Below, in pieces: positions 1 to 8,200 of a stretch of 11,225 bases of DNA. The stretch spans positions 1-11,225 of the forward strand of contig CASFSH010000050.1 of the NCBI GenBank assembly GCA_949297205.1, read 5' to 3'. Positions within the stretch are counted from its first letter, which is position 1; the number at the start of each line of letters is the position of its first letter. A program made the translations under genes and the position numbers. The notes below the pieces were generated by a model that did not search any database, had not been told where the DNA came from, and worked only from the letters and a program-made list of their open reading frames with translations. This DNA comes from an uncultured Bacillota bacterium. GTDB lineage: Bacteria > Bacillota > Clostridia > UBA1381.

Positions 1-2055
1 GTTTCCGGGATATACACAGTTTATTGCCAAGTTATAATTAAACACAGAATCTGCGCCAAGACCAAAAATCGTGCTTCTCTGAGCTTCGTATATAACATTG
101 TGATGCCAGCTTGCACCTGCATAGGAGTCGTCATTATATAAAGCACACATATAATTGTCTTTATTTAAATGATGTATAAAATTATATGCCACTTCAAATC
201 CGTAAGCCGTTCTTGCACGTCCAACATATATTACGCCGCCGTCCTTTACGTTATAAGCTACATTACAAATTTCATTATTTAATATTTTAACTTCATTACC
301 GGGATAAGATATTGCATATGTCGTACCGCAATCCTGAATTACATTGTTTTTTATTGTAACTCCTATACTGCAGTTTCTTGCGTTGTTATTCCATCCGGCA
401 TAAAAAGCGGCAATAATACTTGACGGATAGTTGAATCCGCATCCGGTAACATGATTATTCTGATAAACACAATTACTCGGTGTCAGATAATTCGGATTTC
501 CTGCCCAGCAGTAAACAAAACCGCCACCGCATCCATATGCTTCATTTTCTTCTATAAGGAAATTAAAATTACTTCCGCCGAAATATATGCAGTATGCACC
601 CTGAACATATGAGAAATTACAATTCTGTACGGTCAGACCGTCAGAAGAATTTCCTTCCATAACATATCCGCCGGTTTTTGTAAATGTTATATCTTTAAAT
701 CCAATATTTTTGGCGCTTCCAATTCTGAACATAGGATCATCATGGAATGTAACAATTTCAAATTTAACATCTTTCATGCTGTATGGCGGATAAAAATATA
801 ATATGTTTGTTTGTCTGTCAACAAACCATTCACCAGGTATATCAATTTCCTCAAGAAGGTTTCTTGCATACCATCTTGCACCTACTCTGCTTGTCGAAAA
901 TCCGCTTCTGTTCATTTTTATAGCCATAGCATTCGGGTCAACAGAAACCACTTTTCCAAATTCGTAGTTATAATCCGCCGTAAAATATCCGTTTATATAT
1001 GCATCTGTTGCTGTTGTCCACCTTGACGGATTTGATTCCGAATAATTAAAGGTTGTGCTGTCGGCAACGCCTGCACAGGTTGTAAAATCAAAATTCGGCC
1101 AACGTGACTGCTGCATTTCCACGTCATTTACATAAATATAAGGGAAAGAAACATCATTAACGCTTAGTCCTGTAATTCCCTGGGTTGTAAGGTCTAAATA
1201 TGCAACCTTTCCTCTTCCGTTTTTCGGCAATCTTGAAAGAGTTTGTGCGTCGGTTACAGGCAGAAGATCATTTTCATCGATTTCTTTTGCACCTGTAAAA
1301 ACAACCTCTCCGTCTCCGAAAGATTCAAATTTTAACCCTTGTACGCCGTCAGTTGCAAATTCTGTTCCGGAAAGATCTATTGTTTCATCAAATTCATATC
1401 TTCCGCCATGACAAAAGATATATACCGGATATTCTTTTCCAAATGCTTTTATGTATTCCGACGCAAGAGATTTTATTTCTTTTAAATCTTTTAACGGGGA
1501 CTCCGGACTTCCGGTACCGGTTTTTTCAACATTAGGTGATACATATATTCCCTGCATTTGCTTCAGCAAATTAACATTCACCTGGGAATTTCCTTCTTTT
1601 GTCATTATCAGTACATCTGATTCCACTGTATAGTTATAACCGAGAACGGACACAAAATCCTGAGCCACATAACACTCATCTTCGGTAATTACAGAGTTTG
1701 ACTTTAGTTCTGTATTTTCACCGTCAGCAACTATAATATTGCTTTCGTTTGTTATTGTTATTTTTTTATCACCTTCAAGCAAATATTCATTTTCACCCGG
1801 TGTTACTTCATATCCCATATTTTCTGCCAGATATGAGACAGGGATCATAAATACTCCCTCTTCTTCATACGGGACATTTTCAATAACATCCATTTCTCTG
1901 TCAAAAATACCTATTTTACTGCCAATAGATAGAACAAGTTTTACATCTTCGGGTATCAATGTTTTTTCTGTTACATCTGAGGCAAAAACAGCTGAAGGGC
2001 ATACAAAAGTTAAAACTATAAATATGGAAATTATTTTTTTTATGAATTTACCCAT
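1..2055 (-). CDS. Secreted right-handed beta-helix protein, GH141-like, with copper-amine-oxidase-like N-terminal domain (3' end outside window)
   Basis: The frame is open from the ATG at 2055 to the window edge: 685 codons, no stop. The start is supported by GGAGG at 2062-2066, 6 nt upstream, and by a signal peptide (KK near the start, hydrophobic core to about residue 20, cleavage likely after VFA at 23-25). Residues 27-155 match the Cu_amine_oxidN1 pattern (MIPVSYLAENMGYEVT at 70-85, YVAQDFVSVLGYNYTVE at 129-145), usually a surface stalk and not an oxidase. From 170 (IYVSPNVEKTGTGSPESPLKDL) the chain resembles large beta-helix glycoside hydrolases: RLPKNGRGKVAYLDL near 275-289, VEMQQSRWPNF near 312-322, IPGEWFVDRQTNILYFYPP at 406-424. 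Asn-rich coils follow from 446 onward. Known GH141 members act on pectin (rhamnogalacturonan II) or xylan; substrate here is unknown. Candidate catalytic acids are D605 (KDGGVIY) and D642/D643 (YNDDS). An inactive binding protein or another beta-helix lyase is possible. Gene call sure; enzyme family moderate. Confidence 0.85.
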   Translation of the reverse strand, partial: MGKFIKKIISIFIVLTFVCPSAVFASDVTEKTLIPEDVKLVLSIGSKIGIFDREMDVIENVPYEEEGVFMIPVSYLAENMGYEVTPGENEYLLEGDKKITITNESNIIVADGENTELKSNSVITEDECYVAQDFVSVLGYNYTVESDVLIMTKEGNSQVNVNLLKQMQGIYVSPNVEKTGTGSPESPLKDLKEIKSLASEYIKAFGKEYPVYIFCHGGRYEFDETIDLSGTEFATDGVQGLKFESFGDGEVVFTGAKEIDENDLLPVTDAQTLSRLPKNGRGKVAYLDLTTQGITGLSVNDVSFPYIYVNDVEMQQSRWPNFDFTTCAGVADSTTFNYSESNPSRWTTATDAYINGYFTADYNYEFGKVVSVDPNAMAIKMNRSGFSTSRVGARWYARNLLEEIDIPGEWFVDRQTNILYFYPPYSMKDVKFEIVTFHDDPMFRIGSAKNIGFKDITFTKTGGYVMEGNSSDGLTVQNCNFSYVQGAYCIYFGGSNFNFLIEENEAYGCGGGFVYCWAGNPNYLTPSNCVYQNNHVTGCGFNYPSSIIAAFYAGWNNNARNCSIGVTIKNNVIQDCGTTYAISYPGNEVKILNNEICNVAYNVKDGGVIYVGRARTAYGFEVAYNFIHHLNKDNYMCALYNDDSYAGASWHHNVIYEAQRSTIFGLGADSVFNYNLAINCVYPGN

Positions 2056-2159
2056 TTCAAACCTCCGTTCTGCCACACACGGTGACATAAATTTTTGAAT
2101 GAAACCAAGCAATATGCTTATATTTCATGTTATAACTTCTTACTTTGCACATTATAGTT
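2056..2159 (-). other. Intergenic spacer between the 1014-aa SLH gene and the beta-helix gene
   Basis: This 104-nt gap holds the ribosome binding site of the beta-helix gene (GGAGG, 2062-2066) and an imperfect hairpin at 2101-2126: arms gaaa/tttc and aagc/gctt with an asymmetric internal loop and the 5-nt loop aatat. No U-tract follows it in the minus direction, so it does not look like an intrinsic terminator. A TATAAT hexamer sits at the upstream end. Read-through from the upstream gene is plausible. Confidence 0.5.
2151..2156 (-). promoter_or_regulatory. Possible -10 hexamer upstream of the beta-helix gene
   Basis: The minus strand reads a perfect TATAAT just after the TAG stop of the upstream gene, about 95 nt before the ATG at 2055. 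At 17-18 nt spacing the -35 position reads ACAGAG or TACAGA, a poor match to TTGACA. In DNA this AT-rich a lone -10 match is weak evidence. Confidence 0.2.
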
Positions 2160-5100
2160 CTATTTGCTAAAACCTCTGTAGGCTATTACTCTGGATACAC
2201 TTCCCATACGTGACTGTACAAATACTCTGTCACAGCTGCTTCCCGATATTGCATACGTTTTTAACTGATCTGCTGTACCGGTATAAATATCTATTTTACC
2301 TCCGCCTAAAAATTCTACAAATATAATGTTTCCTATTACATAATTATCTGTAATATACTTTGAGTTTGTATCATCATAAGACTGACAATTCAGATCCTGT
2401 GTTGTAAGTTTGACAATATTTCCATCAACCGAAACAGGATGATAATATGAAAATCTTATATTACCTGCACTTCCCACATCTCTTGCCGCTGATGTAAATG
2501 TAAGACTTGTTTCATGAAGTGCAAACGGATTTGCAAACATATAGTATTTACTGTCGCTGTTTGTAACCGAATCATAAAGCCAGCATCCAAATGAGCTTGC
2601 AAGATTTCCCTGTCCTCCCGATGCGGGATTTATTGCATTTTCGTCAAAGACAAGCTGTATACGTTCAACATTTCCATATGCATCAAGCTGGTATCGGAAA
2701 GCATCTCCCTGTTCAAGAGTTAAATGCAAAGGGTCTCCGTTTGCATCTACCGGTTCTCCCGCATCATTTGTCATAGGATTATCCTGTATTATTTCTATCT
2801 CATCAAGAACACCCTCATTAACGGACAGTTCTTTATCACCTTCATCCGTAACGTAACATTCAATTATATCAATAGGATTATCATCCACATCAATACCCGA
2901 TTTTATACTTTTAACTATAGCGTATTTTGAATTTGAAACAGACATCTTCGCACTTGATGCTCTTTCAAATATCAGATATTGGGCAACTATTGAGTCTGCT
3001 ACAGTAGTAAATCCTTTTACCTCATAATAGTGTTCATTTGAGAATACACTTGTTGTATCAACAGAATATGCATCATCACTGCCTTCTTCCGCAAGACTTG
3101 TATTAATTAAAAATACCGGTGTTGTTGATTCAACCATCATTTTTCCTGCAAATCCGCAGCCTTCTTTATAATAATAGCCATAACTGCCTATAGCTGACGT
3201 ATCTGTCTTTTCTCTGTAATCTCTGCCGTCATTTATCATTCTGATTGCAACAAGTCTGTTATCTTCGTTTCCGTATGCAAGCTGTTCTCCCGGAAGTTCA
3301 ATTGTTGAAATCAATTTTTCATCATTCAATATATATGTGAAAAATCCCTTATAACCCTTATTATCTATGTAATCTTCCAGAATCTCACTGAGAACATTAA
3401 AGTTTCTGCCGCGTTCGTATTTTTTCTTTTCTCCTTCACAATCAATAAGGTATACTTTATCTGCAGGATATACTGACGTTACAACACCATCAACACTGCA
3501 GTATTTTATTTTGAGGTCACCCTCACCTTCATCATCAGCATAAATTGCTGAAATCATAACTCCGGCACCGGTATTGCTTGTAACGGAAACTACCTTTGCA
3601 ACCTCACCAAACACATCCAGATAAAGTATGTATTTGTTTCCCGCCTTGATATCCGAAGCCTCATCGGTATTTAACAGATTACGGCTTACTGTATATCTTA
3701 CATCTCCGCTTGACAAAATTCCGTCTTCAGCATTATATGATGTGACAATATAATCCTGCACCGTAGCTACAGATACCATTACCTTTATTACATTGCTTCC
3801 CTGTGCAACAGTTAAAACTGACCCCAATGATATATTTTCAAAATCAATTTCACTGCCCTCACTGTCATAAATAAAAATATATTTATCATCGTCTTCATCA
3901 TCCAAATCCACAAACAGATTATTATATTCTCCTGTACTGCCATCTACTACTGTCTGATATATAATCTTTTCTGTTTTATCAATATAATCAACAAATATAT
4001 TGGTATAACTGTTTACTATAATCAAATCTGCGCGATTTTCACCTTTTGCTCTGATTATACTGACATCCCCAACATTAAAATCAAAAATATCTTCTGTATA
4101 TGAATCAACCGCTGATCCGTTATAAATAAGATATGCACTTTTATTTATACTTACTTTAACCAATCTGTCTCTGTCATTATAATATGAAATACTGGTTTCA
4201 TCATAAGAATCAAAGTCCTCCACATCAAAGGTTGTTACTTCGTCCCTTCCGGATAACATCATATATCTAAGCAAACATTCGTCATCTTCTTCATTGTAGT
4301 CACAGTAAGCATATACATGTCTTCCTATATATTCTCTTATGCTGTTCTGGTTATCGTTAAGCTGCACAGTGTAACCGTCAATTGTAATGTATTGTTCCGA
4401 AGCATTGACAGACGGCCCCGATAAAGAAGTATAGCCGTTATCTGTCATTCTTCCTTCTAATTTCACAATTCCCAAAACTTTGTATAAAAAGGTTTCGCCT
4501 TCAACTGTCTGATAACTTGCAGTAACTCCATTTACGGAATTTACAAACGCCACCTGCATTACTTCAACCTCAAGAGCATTATATAACATTACCGCCATAT
4601 CTCCCCTTGTAAGGTTTCCGCTTAATGACTCTATATTATCTGTAATTCCAAGGCTTACTCCCTGACTGATATATCCGTTGGGGAAACCCCCTTGTTTTTC
4701 TGCAAATACTTTATATCCAAGCATTGCAACTATAACCTTTATTGCCTGTTGAACCGTAATATTTCCCTCGGGATCAAACTCCGAAAGAGATACACCTTCC
4801 ATAAGTCCCATGCTTTTCATAAGTCTTATGGCATTATAAGCATCATTGCTGTCATCAACATCAATAAACAGCTCCTCCTCAATATAGGAATCACTTGTTG
4901 ATTCAAAGTCTTCTATAAATCCTGTTTCTTCATACATATCCTTGAAGAATTCATTTTTCCATTCCTGAACCTCATCGTCACCTGAATCAAGAATAGCTGC
5001 AAGCATAGTTGCAAATTCACTTCTTGTAATATTATTATCAGGTAAAAATGTACCGTCATCATATCCGGACATCAATCCCAGACCTGTAACAACATCAATT

Positions 5101-5204
5101 GCCTGCGTATTTTTTTCCACATCATTGAATTGTGCAAAAACTCCGGATATTACGGTAAAGATAACCGTCACCGTCAATAAAAGCGAACATAATCTTTTTG
5201 TCAT
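2160..5204 (-). CDS. Secreted SLH-domain surface protein, 1014 aa, N-terminal anchor and long beta-repeat tail
   Basis: Complete gene, ATG at 5204 and TAG at 2160-2162. AAGGAGG at 5212-5218, 7 nt upstream, fixes the start. Residues 1-24 are a signal peptide ending VFA|Q. Three SLH domains follow at about 26-72 (FNDV, GYDDGTFLPDNNITRSEF), 113-163 (FIDVDD, FDPEGNITVQQA) and 175-211 (LTRGDMAVMLYNAL). SLH domains bind pyruvylated secondary cell-wall polysaccharide, so the protein is probably wall-anchored. An acidic insert of about 40 residues separates SLH1 and SLH2. Residues 215-1014 form a very acidic beta-rich region with no catalytic motif I recognise. A short pattern recurs at about 374-398, 457-480, 518-542, 617-637 and 828-853 (for example IKAGNKYILYLDVFGEVAKV and LEQGDAFRYQLDAYGNVERI). 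It resembles the large unassigned SLH proteins of gut Clostridia. A structural or glycan-contacting surface protein is likely; the exact role is unknown. Confidence 0.93.
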   Translation of the reverse strand: MTKRLCSLLLTVTVIFTVISGVFAQFNDVEKNTQAIDVVTGLGLMSGYDDGTFLPDNNITRSEFATMLAAILDSGDDEVQEWKNEFFKDMYEETGFIEDFESTSDSYIEEELFIDVDDSNDAYNAIRLMKSMGLMEGVSLSEFDPEGNITVQQAIKVIVAMLGYKVFAEKQGGFPNGYISQGVSLGITDNIESLSGNLTRGDMAVMLYNALEVEVMQVAFVNSVNGVTASYQTVEGETFLYKVLGIVKLEGRMTDNGYTSLSGPSVNASEQYITIDGYTVQLNDNQNSIREYIGRHVYAYCDYNEEDDECLLRYMMLSGRDEVTTFDVEDFDSYDETSISYYNDRDRLVKVSINKSAYLIYNGSAVDSYTEDIFDFNVGDVSIIRAKGENRADLIIVNSYTNIFVDYIDKTEKIIYQTVVDGSTGEYNNLFVDLDDEDDDKYIFIYDSEGSEIDFENISLGSVLTVAQGSNVIKVMVSVATVQDYIVTSYNAEDGILSSGDVRYTVSRNLLNTDEASDIKAGNKYILYLDVFGEVAKVVSVTSNTGAGVMISAIYADDEGEGDLKIKYCSVDGVVTSVYPADKVYLIDCEGEKKKYERGRNFNVLSEILEDYIDNKGYKGFFTYILNDEKLISTIELPGEQLAYGNEDNRLVAIRMINDGRDYREKTDTSAIGSYGYYYKEGCGFAGKMMVESTTPVFLINTSLAEEGSDDAYSVDTTSVFSNEHYYEVKGFTTVADSIVAQYLIFERASSAKMSVSNSKYAIVKSIKSGIDVDDNPIDIIECYVTDEGDKELSVNEGVLDEIEIIQDNPMTNDAGEPVDANGDPLHLTLEQGDAFRYQLDAYGNVERIQLVFDENAINPASGGQGNLASSFGCWLYDSVTNSDSKYYMFANPFALHETSLTFTSAARDVGSAGNIRFSYYHPVSVDGNIVKLTTQDLNCQSYDDTNSKYITDNYVIGNIIFVEFLGGGKIDIYTGTADQLKTYAISGSSCDRVFVQSRMGSVSRVIAYRGFSK

Positions 5205-5221
5205 TACTTTTCCTCCTTCAT
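5204..5221 (-). other. Possible 5-codon leader ORF (MKEEK) overlapping the 1014-aa gene start
   Basis: In the 36-nt gap, an ATG at 5221 opens MKEEK and stops at TAA (5204-5206). Its last A is the first base of the downstream ATG (TAATG overlap). GAGG at 5229-5232 lies 7 nt upstream. Its context, CCGAGGTTTTGAAATG, is close to the beta-helix gene's own start, CGGAGGTTTGAAATG. The strong AAGGAGG of the downstream gene forms codons 2-3 of the mini-ORF. This could allow translational coupling, but it could equally be chance, because any AT before AAGGAGG makes an ATG. Confidence 0.2.
5212..5218 (-). promoter_or_regulatory. Ribosome binding site of the 1014-aa SLH gene
   Basis: AAGGAGG lies 7 nt before the ATG at 5204. 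It is the strongest Shine-Dalgarno match in the window. It sits in a 36-nt spacer with no terminator, which supports co-transcription with the 1475-aa gene upstream. Confidence 0.9.
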
Positions 5222-5240
5222 TTCAAAACCTCGGTATACA

Positions 5241-8200
5241 TTAAAAGTTATTAAGATATCTGTAAATTATGGTTGCTGCCTGAGCTCTTGAACATAAACT
5301 CTCAGGTCGGAAAGTGTTATCTTCAAATCCGGAGATTACTCCATTTTCACTGAAAAAGGCCACTGCATCTATTGCATAGTCAGCAATCTCATTACTGTCC
5401 GCAAAAGAACTGCTGTTCTTTGCTTCTGACCCGTTCATTCTAAATAATATTGTACATAAATCCTGTCTTGATATAGGAAGATCAGCTCCAAATTCTGTTT
5501 CTGAAATTCCCGTTACCCAACCGTTATTATATGCTGTAAAAACATACTTTGCATACCATTTATCATCTGTAACGTCATTAAATCCGGAAGTGCCTTCCTG
5601 TATTTCCACATCCATAGCTTCACACAGAATTTTAACAAATTCCGCTCTTGTCACATTGTCTGACGGTGCAAAAATTTTGTTTCCTTTTCCGCTGATTATT
5701 CCCTTTTCATATAAATCCTTTATAGCTTCATATGCCCAAAAATCTTCATCAACATCACTAAATATATTATCTGAAACATTCTCATTGTCTTTTGCAGGTG
5801 TAACGTCAACACCCCCCATATAATAAGCATTTGAATTTCCCGAAGGTGTAAGACCGCTTGAGGAAGATCCGCTGCCCGATGTGCCGCCGCTGCCGCCATT
5901 TCCTCCGCCTCCTGACGATTCCGGGACATTGTCAATGCAGTCAATAATATCATCTATTGCTTCTATATTTGCTTTTACAATTGCATCATTATATTTTGTT
6001 TTGTTGCTGGCATTTTCATATTTTCTTACTGTACTTATCTGTGAAGAAGTAAGAGATGCAGTCTGTGCATTCTTTTGAGTCAATACTCTTGAAATATATC
6101 CTGTTCCGGATGTTTTAGGATATTTTATTCCGGCAAGGAATATTTTTTCGGCAGCCATGTCGGTCAAATCAGAAGTATCTTCAAAGTCATTTCCCAACAA
6201 AGAGGAAACAATAAACTTTTTACCCTCGTCGCTTAAATCTTCCTGGTATATTGTCCATAATGTTGAAGTATCGTTTAATGAACTGTAATTTATGTATTCA
6301 TCATATTTCAGATTTCCGTTTTCTGCAACCGCCTCTGAAATTCCCTCTTCAAATGCTTCAAGTATTGACTGGACTTTTAGAATATTCTGAGTTTTTGTAA
6401 GTTCACTGCTATCTAATGTATTTCTGATTGCAAATATTCTTTCTGCAAATTTACTCATATCAATACTGTTATATGGAACAAAGTCAAGTGCAAGTATATC
6501 TTTTGCCTGTTCAAGATATGGAGCAATGTCTGCAGAAGAATCCGCATTTTTAATATTGTTAATCAATTCTATTCTGTCATCTTCAGATGAGAAATAAAAT
6601 TTAAAGTTTTCCGGTTTTTGGAAATCATCTCCGCCGAGATATACGTCAATATAATCACTGTCAGTCACATTTTCAAGTAAAATGTTAAAGCTGAAGTTTC
6701 CGGTTTGGTTTGTCTTAATGTTTCCTATATAATAGTTTTCACCTTTTGCCGTCAGTCTTACAGTAACATATTTATCGCTTTGTCCGCTCGGTGTTTTTCC
6801 TGCAATTACAACTGAATTATTGTCAAGATCAACATTGACTTCTTTATAATCCGCATTTGATATAATTTCCTCAGGAGTTGTTTTTATAGGCTCAGCTTCT
6901 GCAAGGACTTTCATATTGTCGTCCCATACAAATGTTTCATAACCCGGAGCATCGGCAACATACAATGATAAAGTTGTCTGACTGTTTGCGCCAAGTACCT
7001 TTTCACTTACCGCCGTTTCATTTACAAGAGTTTTTTCGGCATTGGTCTTTGTTATATATAATACAATATTCTGATCTGTAAGCGAATTATTTGTAACGGT
7101 AAGAATATTATCAGCAAATACAGCGTCGAAATATGCAGGAGCCGTATAACTGTATACCATATCGTTACCAAGAGTCATTGACGGATATTTTAAAATTGCC
7201 GTATCTCTTGATAAGGTAAATGTATAAGTATCGCCGCCCTTTTCGGTACAATTTATTAAAATCTCAGCCTTTGTTTTGTCCTCATTAAGGTTTGCTGAAA
7301 ATTCAACAGCCGATTCACCTTTTTTAACGCTTATCATTCCGTCAATTTTACTTACCGGCACACTGAAATTCAATTCTGCCTTTACGGTATTTTTGTCTAA
7401 TCTTGCAAATGAAGTCGCAACTGTCAGTACCATCTCTTCGAGATTGGCAACAACGTCCATATCAACTATATCGTCAAATATAATTCCTCTTAATTTTCCT
7501 TCATTCACATATCTTACAATACTTTGTATTGTTTCTCTGTCACCGGTTGTTATATTATCAGGATTTATTTTTTTCCATGCCTGTTCCAAAGCTGCTCTCA
7601 AATCGGCATTTTTAAGAGGTACTTCGTTTATTGCCACAACTCCGTATTTTGAATTGCTTGCTCCGGTTAAAACCAATTCCTTTACTGCCTTGTGCTGAGG
7701 AATTTTATAAGCAAAACTTACGAATCCAAGGGTCTGGTTTGAACCGTTATCAACCAATTCTCCGCTTTCATTCATTATTAAAGTTCTCGAACCTACTACA
7801 CCCAAAAATCCGTTTTGTCCCGATTCACCATATACAAAATTACCGTCTGAATCTTTTGTAATATAAGCACGTGTTTGTTTTGAATTATCATAGTATGCGG
7901 AAGCATATGCCTTTGTGCTCGTGCCTTTTAATTCCTCGCTTGTTCCGTCATCATATACTACTGTAGGAGTTATCGTCGTTTCTACCGTATACATTGCAAT
8001 ATCGATTTCCTGCAGTAATCTTCCGCTCATAGGAATACGCACTTCCGGGCAAGCCTGACTCATTGTAATTGAATCGTTAACCATGCCGTTCCATCCGTTT
8101 TCCACAAGTTTATAAGTTAATGTATTTCCTGTCTGTTCCCATGTATCTTCACTTGAAGCATATACCTCATTGCCGGTAATTACACCTTCTGAAGTCTGAA

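Noticed and set aside
1990..2001. Lipobox in the beta-helix protein (Cys at residue 19)
   Set aside because: The context LTFVC lacks the small residue at -1 and the Leu at -3 of a lipobox. Cleavage after VFA at residue 25 is more likely.
1739..2098. Plus-strand ORF of 119 codons crossing the start of the beta-helix gene
   Set aside because: It is antisense to the signal peptide and N-terminal domain, with no Shine-Dalgarno and a Ser/Phe/Ile-rich composition typical of a shadow frame.
2733..2745. Dockerin-like calcium loop in the 1014-aa protein (DANGD, residues 820-824)
   Set aside because: There is only one D-x-N-x-D loop, no second loop and no following dockerin helix. It sits in a beta-hairpin just before one of the repeated beta motifs.
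5720..5953. Minus-strand 77-codon ORF, Ala-rich
   Set aside because: It is an alternative frame of the Gly/Ser linker and first SLH domain of the 1475-aa gene; its Ala-rich run follows from the GGC/GGA codons of the linker.
7276..7698. Plus-strand ORF of 140 codons
   Set aside because: It lies antisense inside the 1475-aa gene, has no recognisable domain or ribosome binding site, and reads as low-complexity reverse translation of the real frame.
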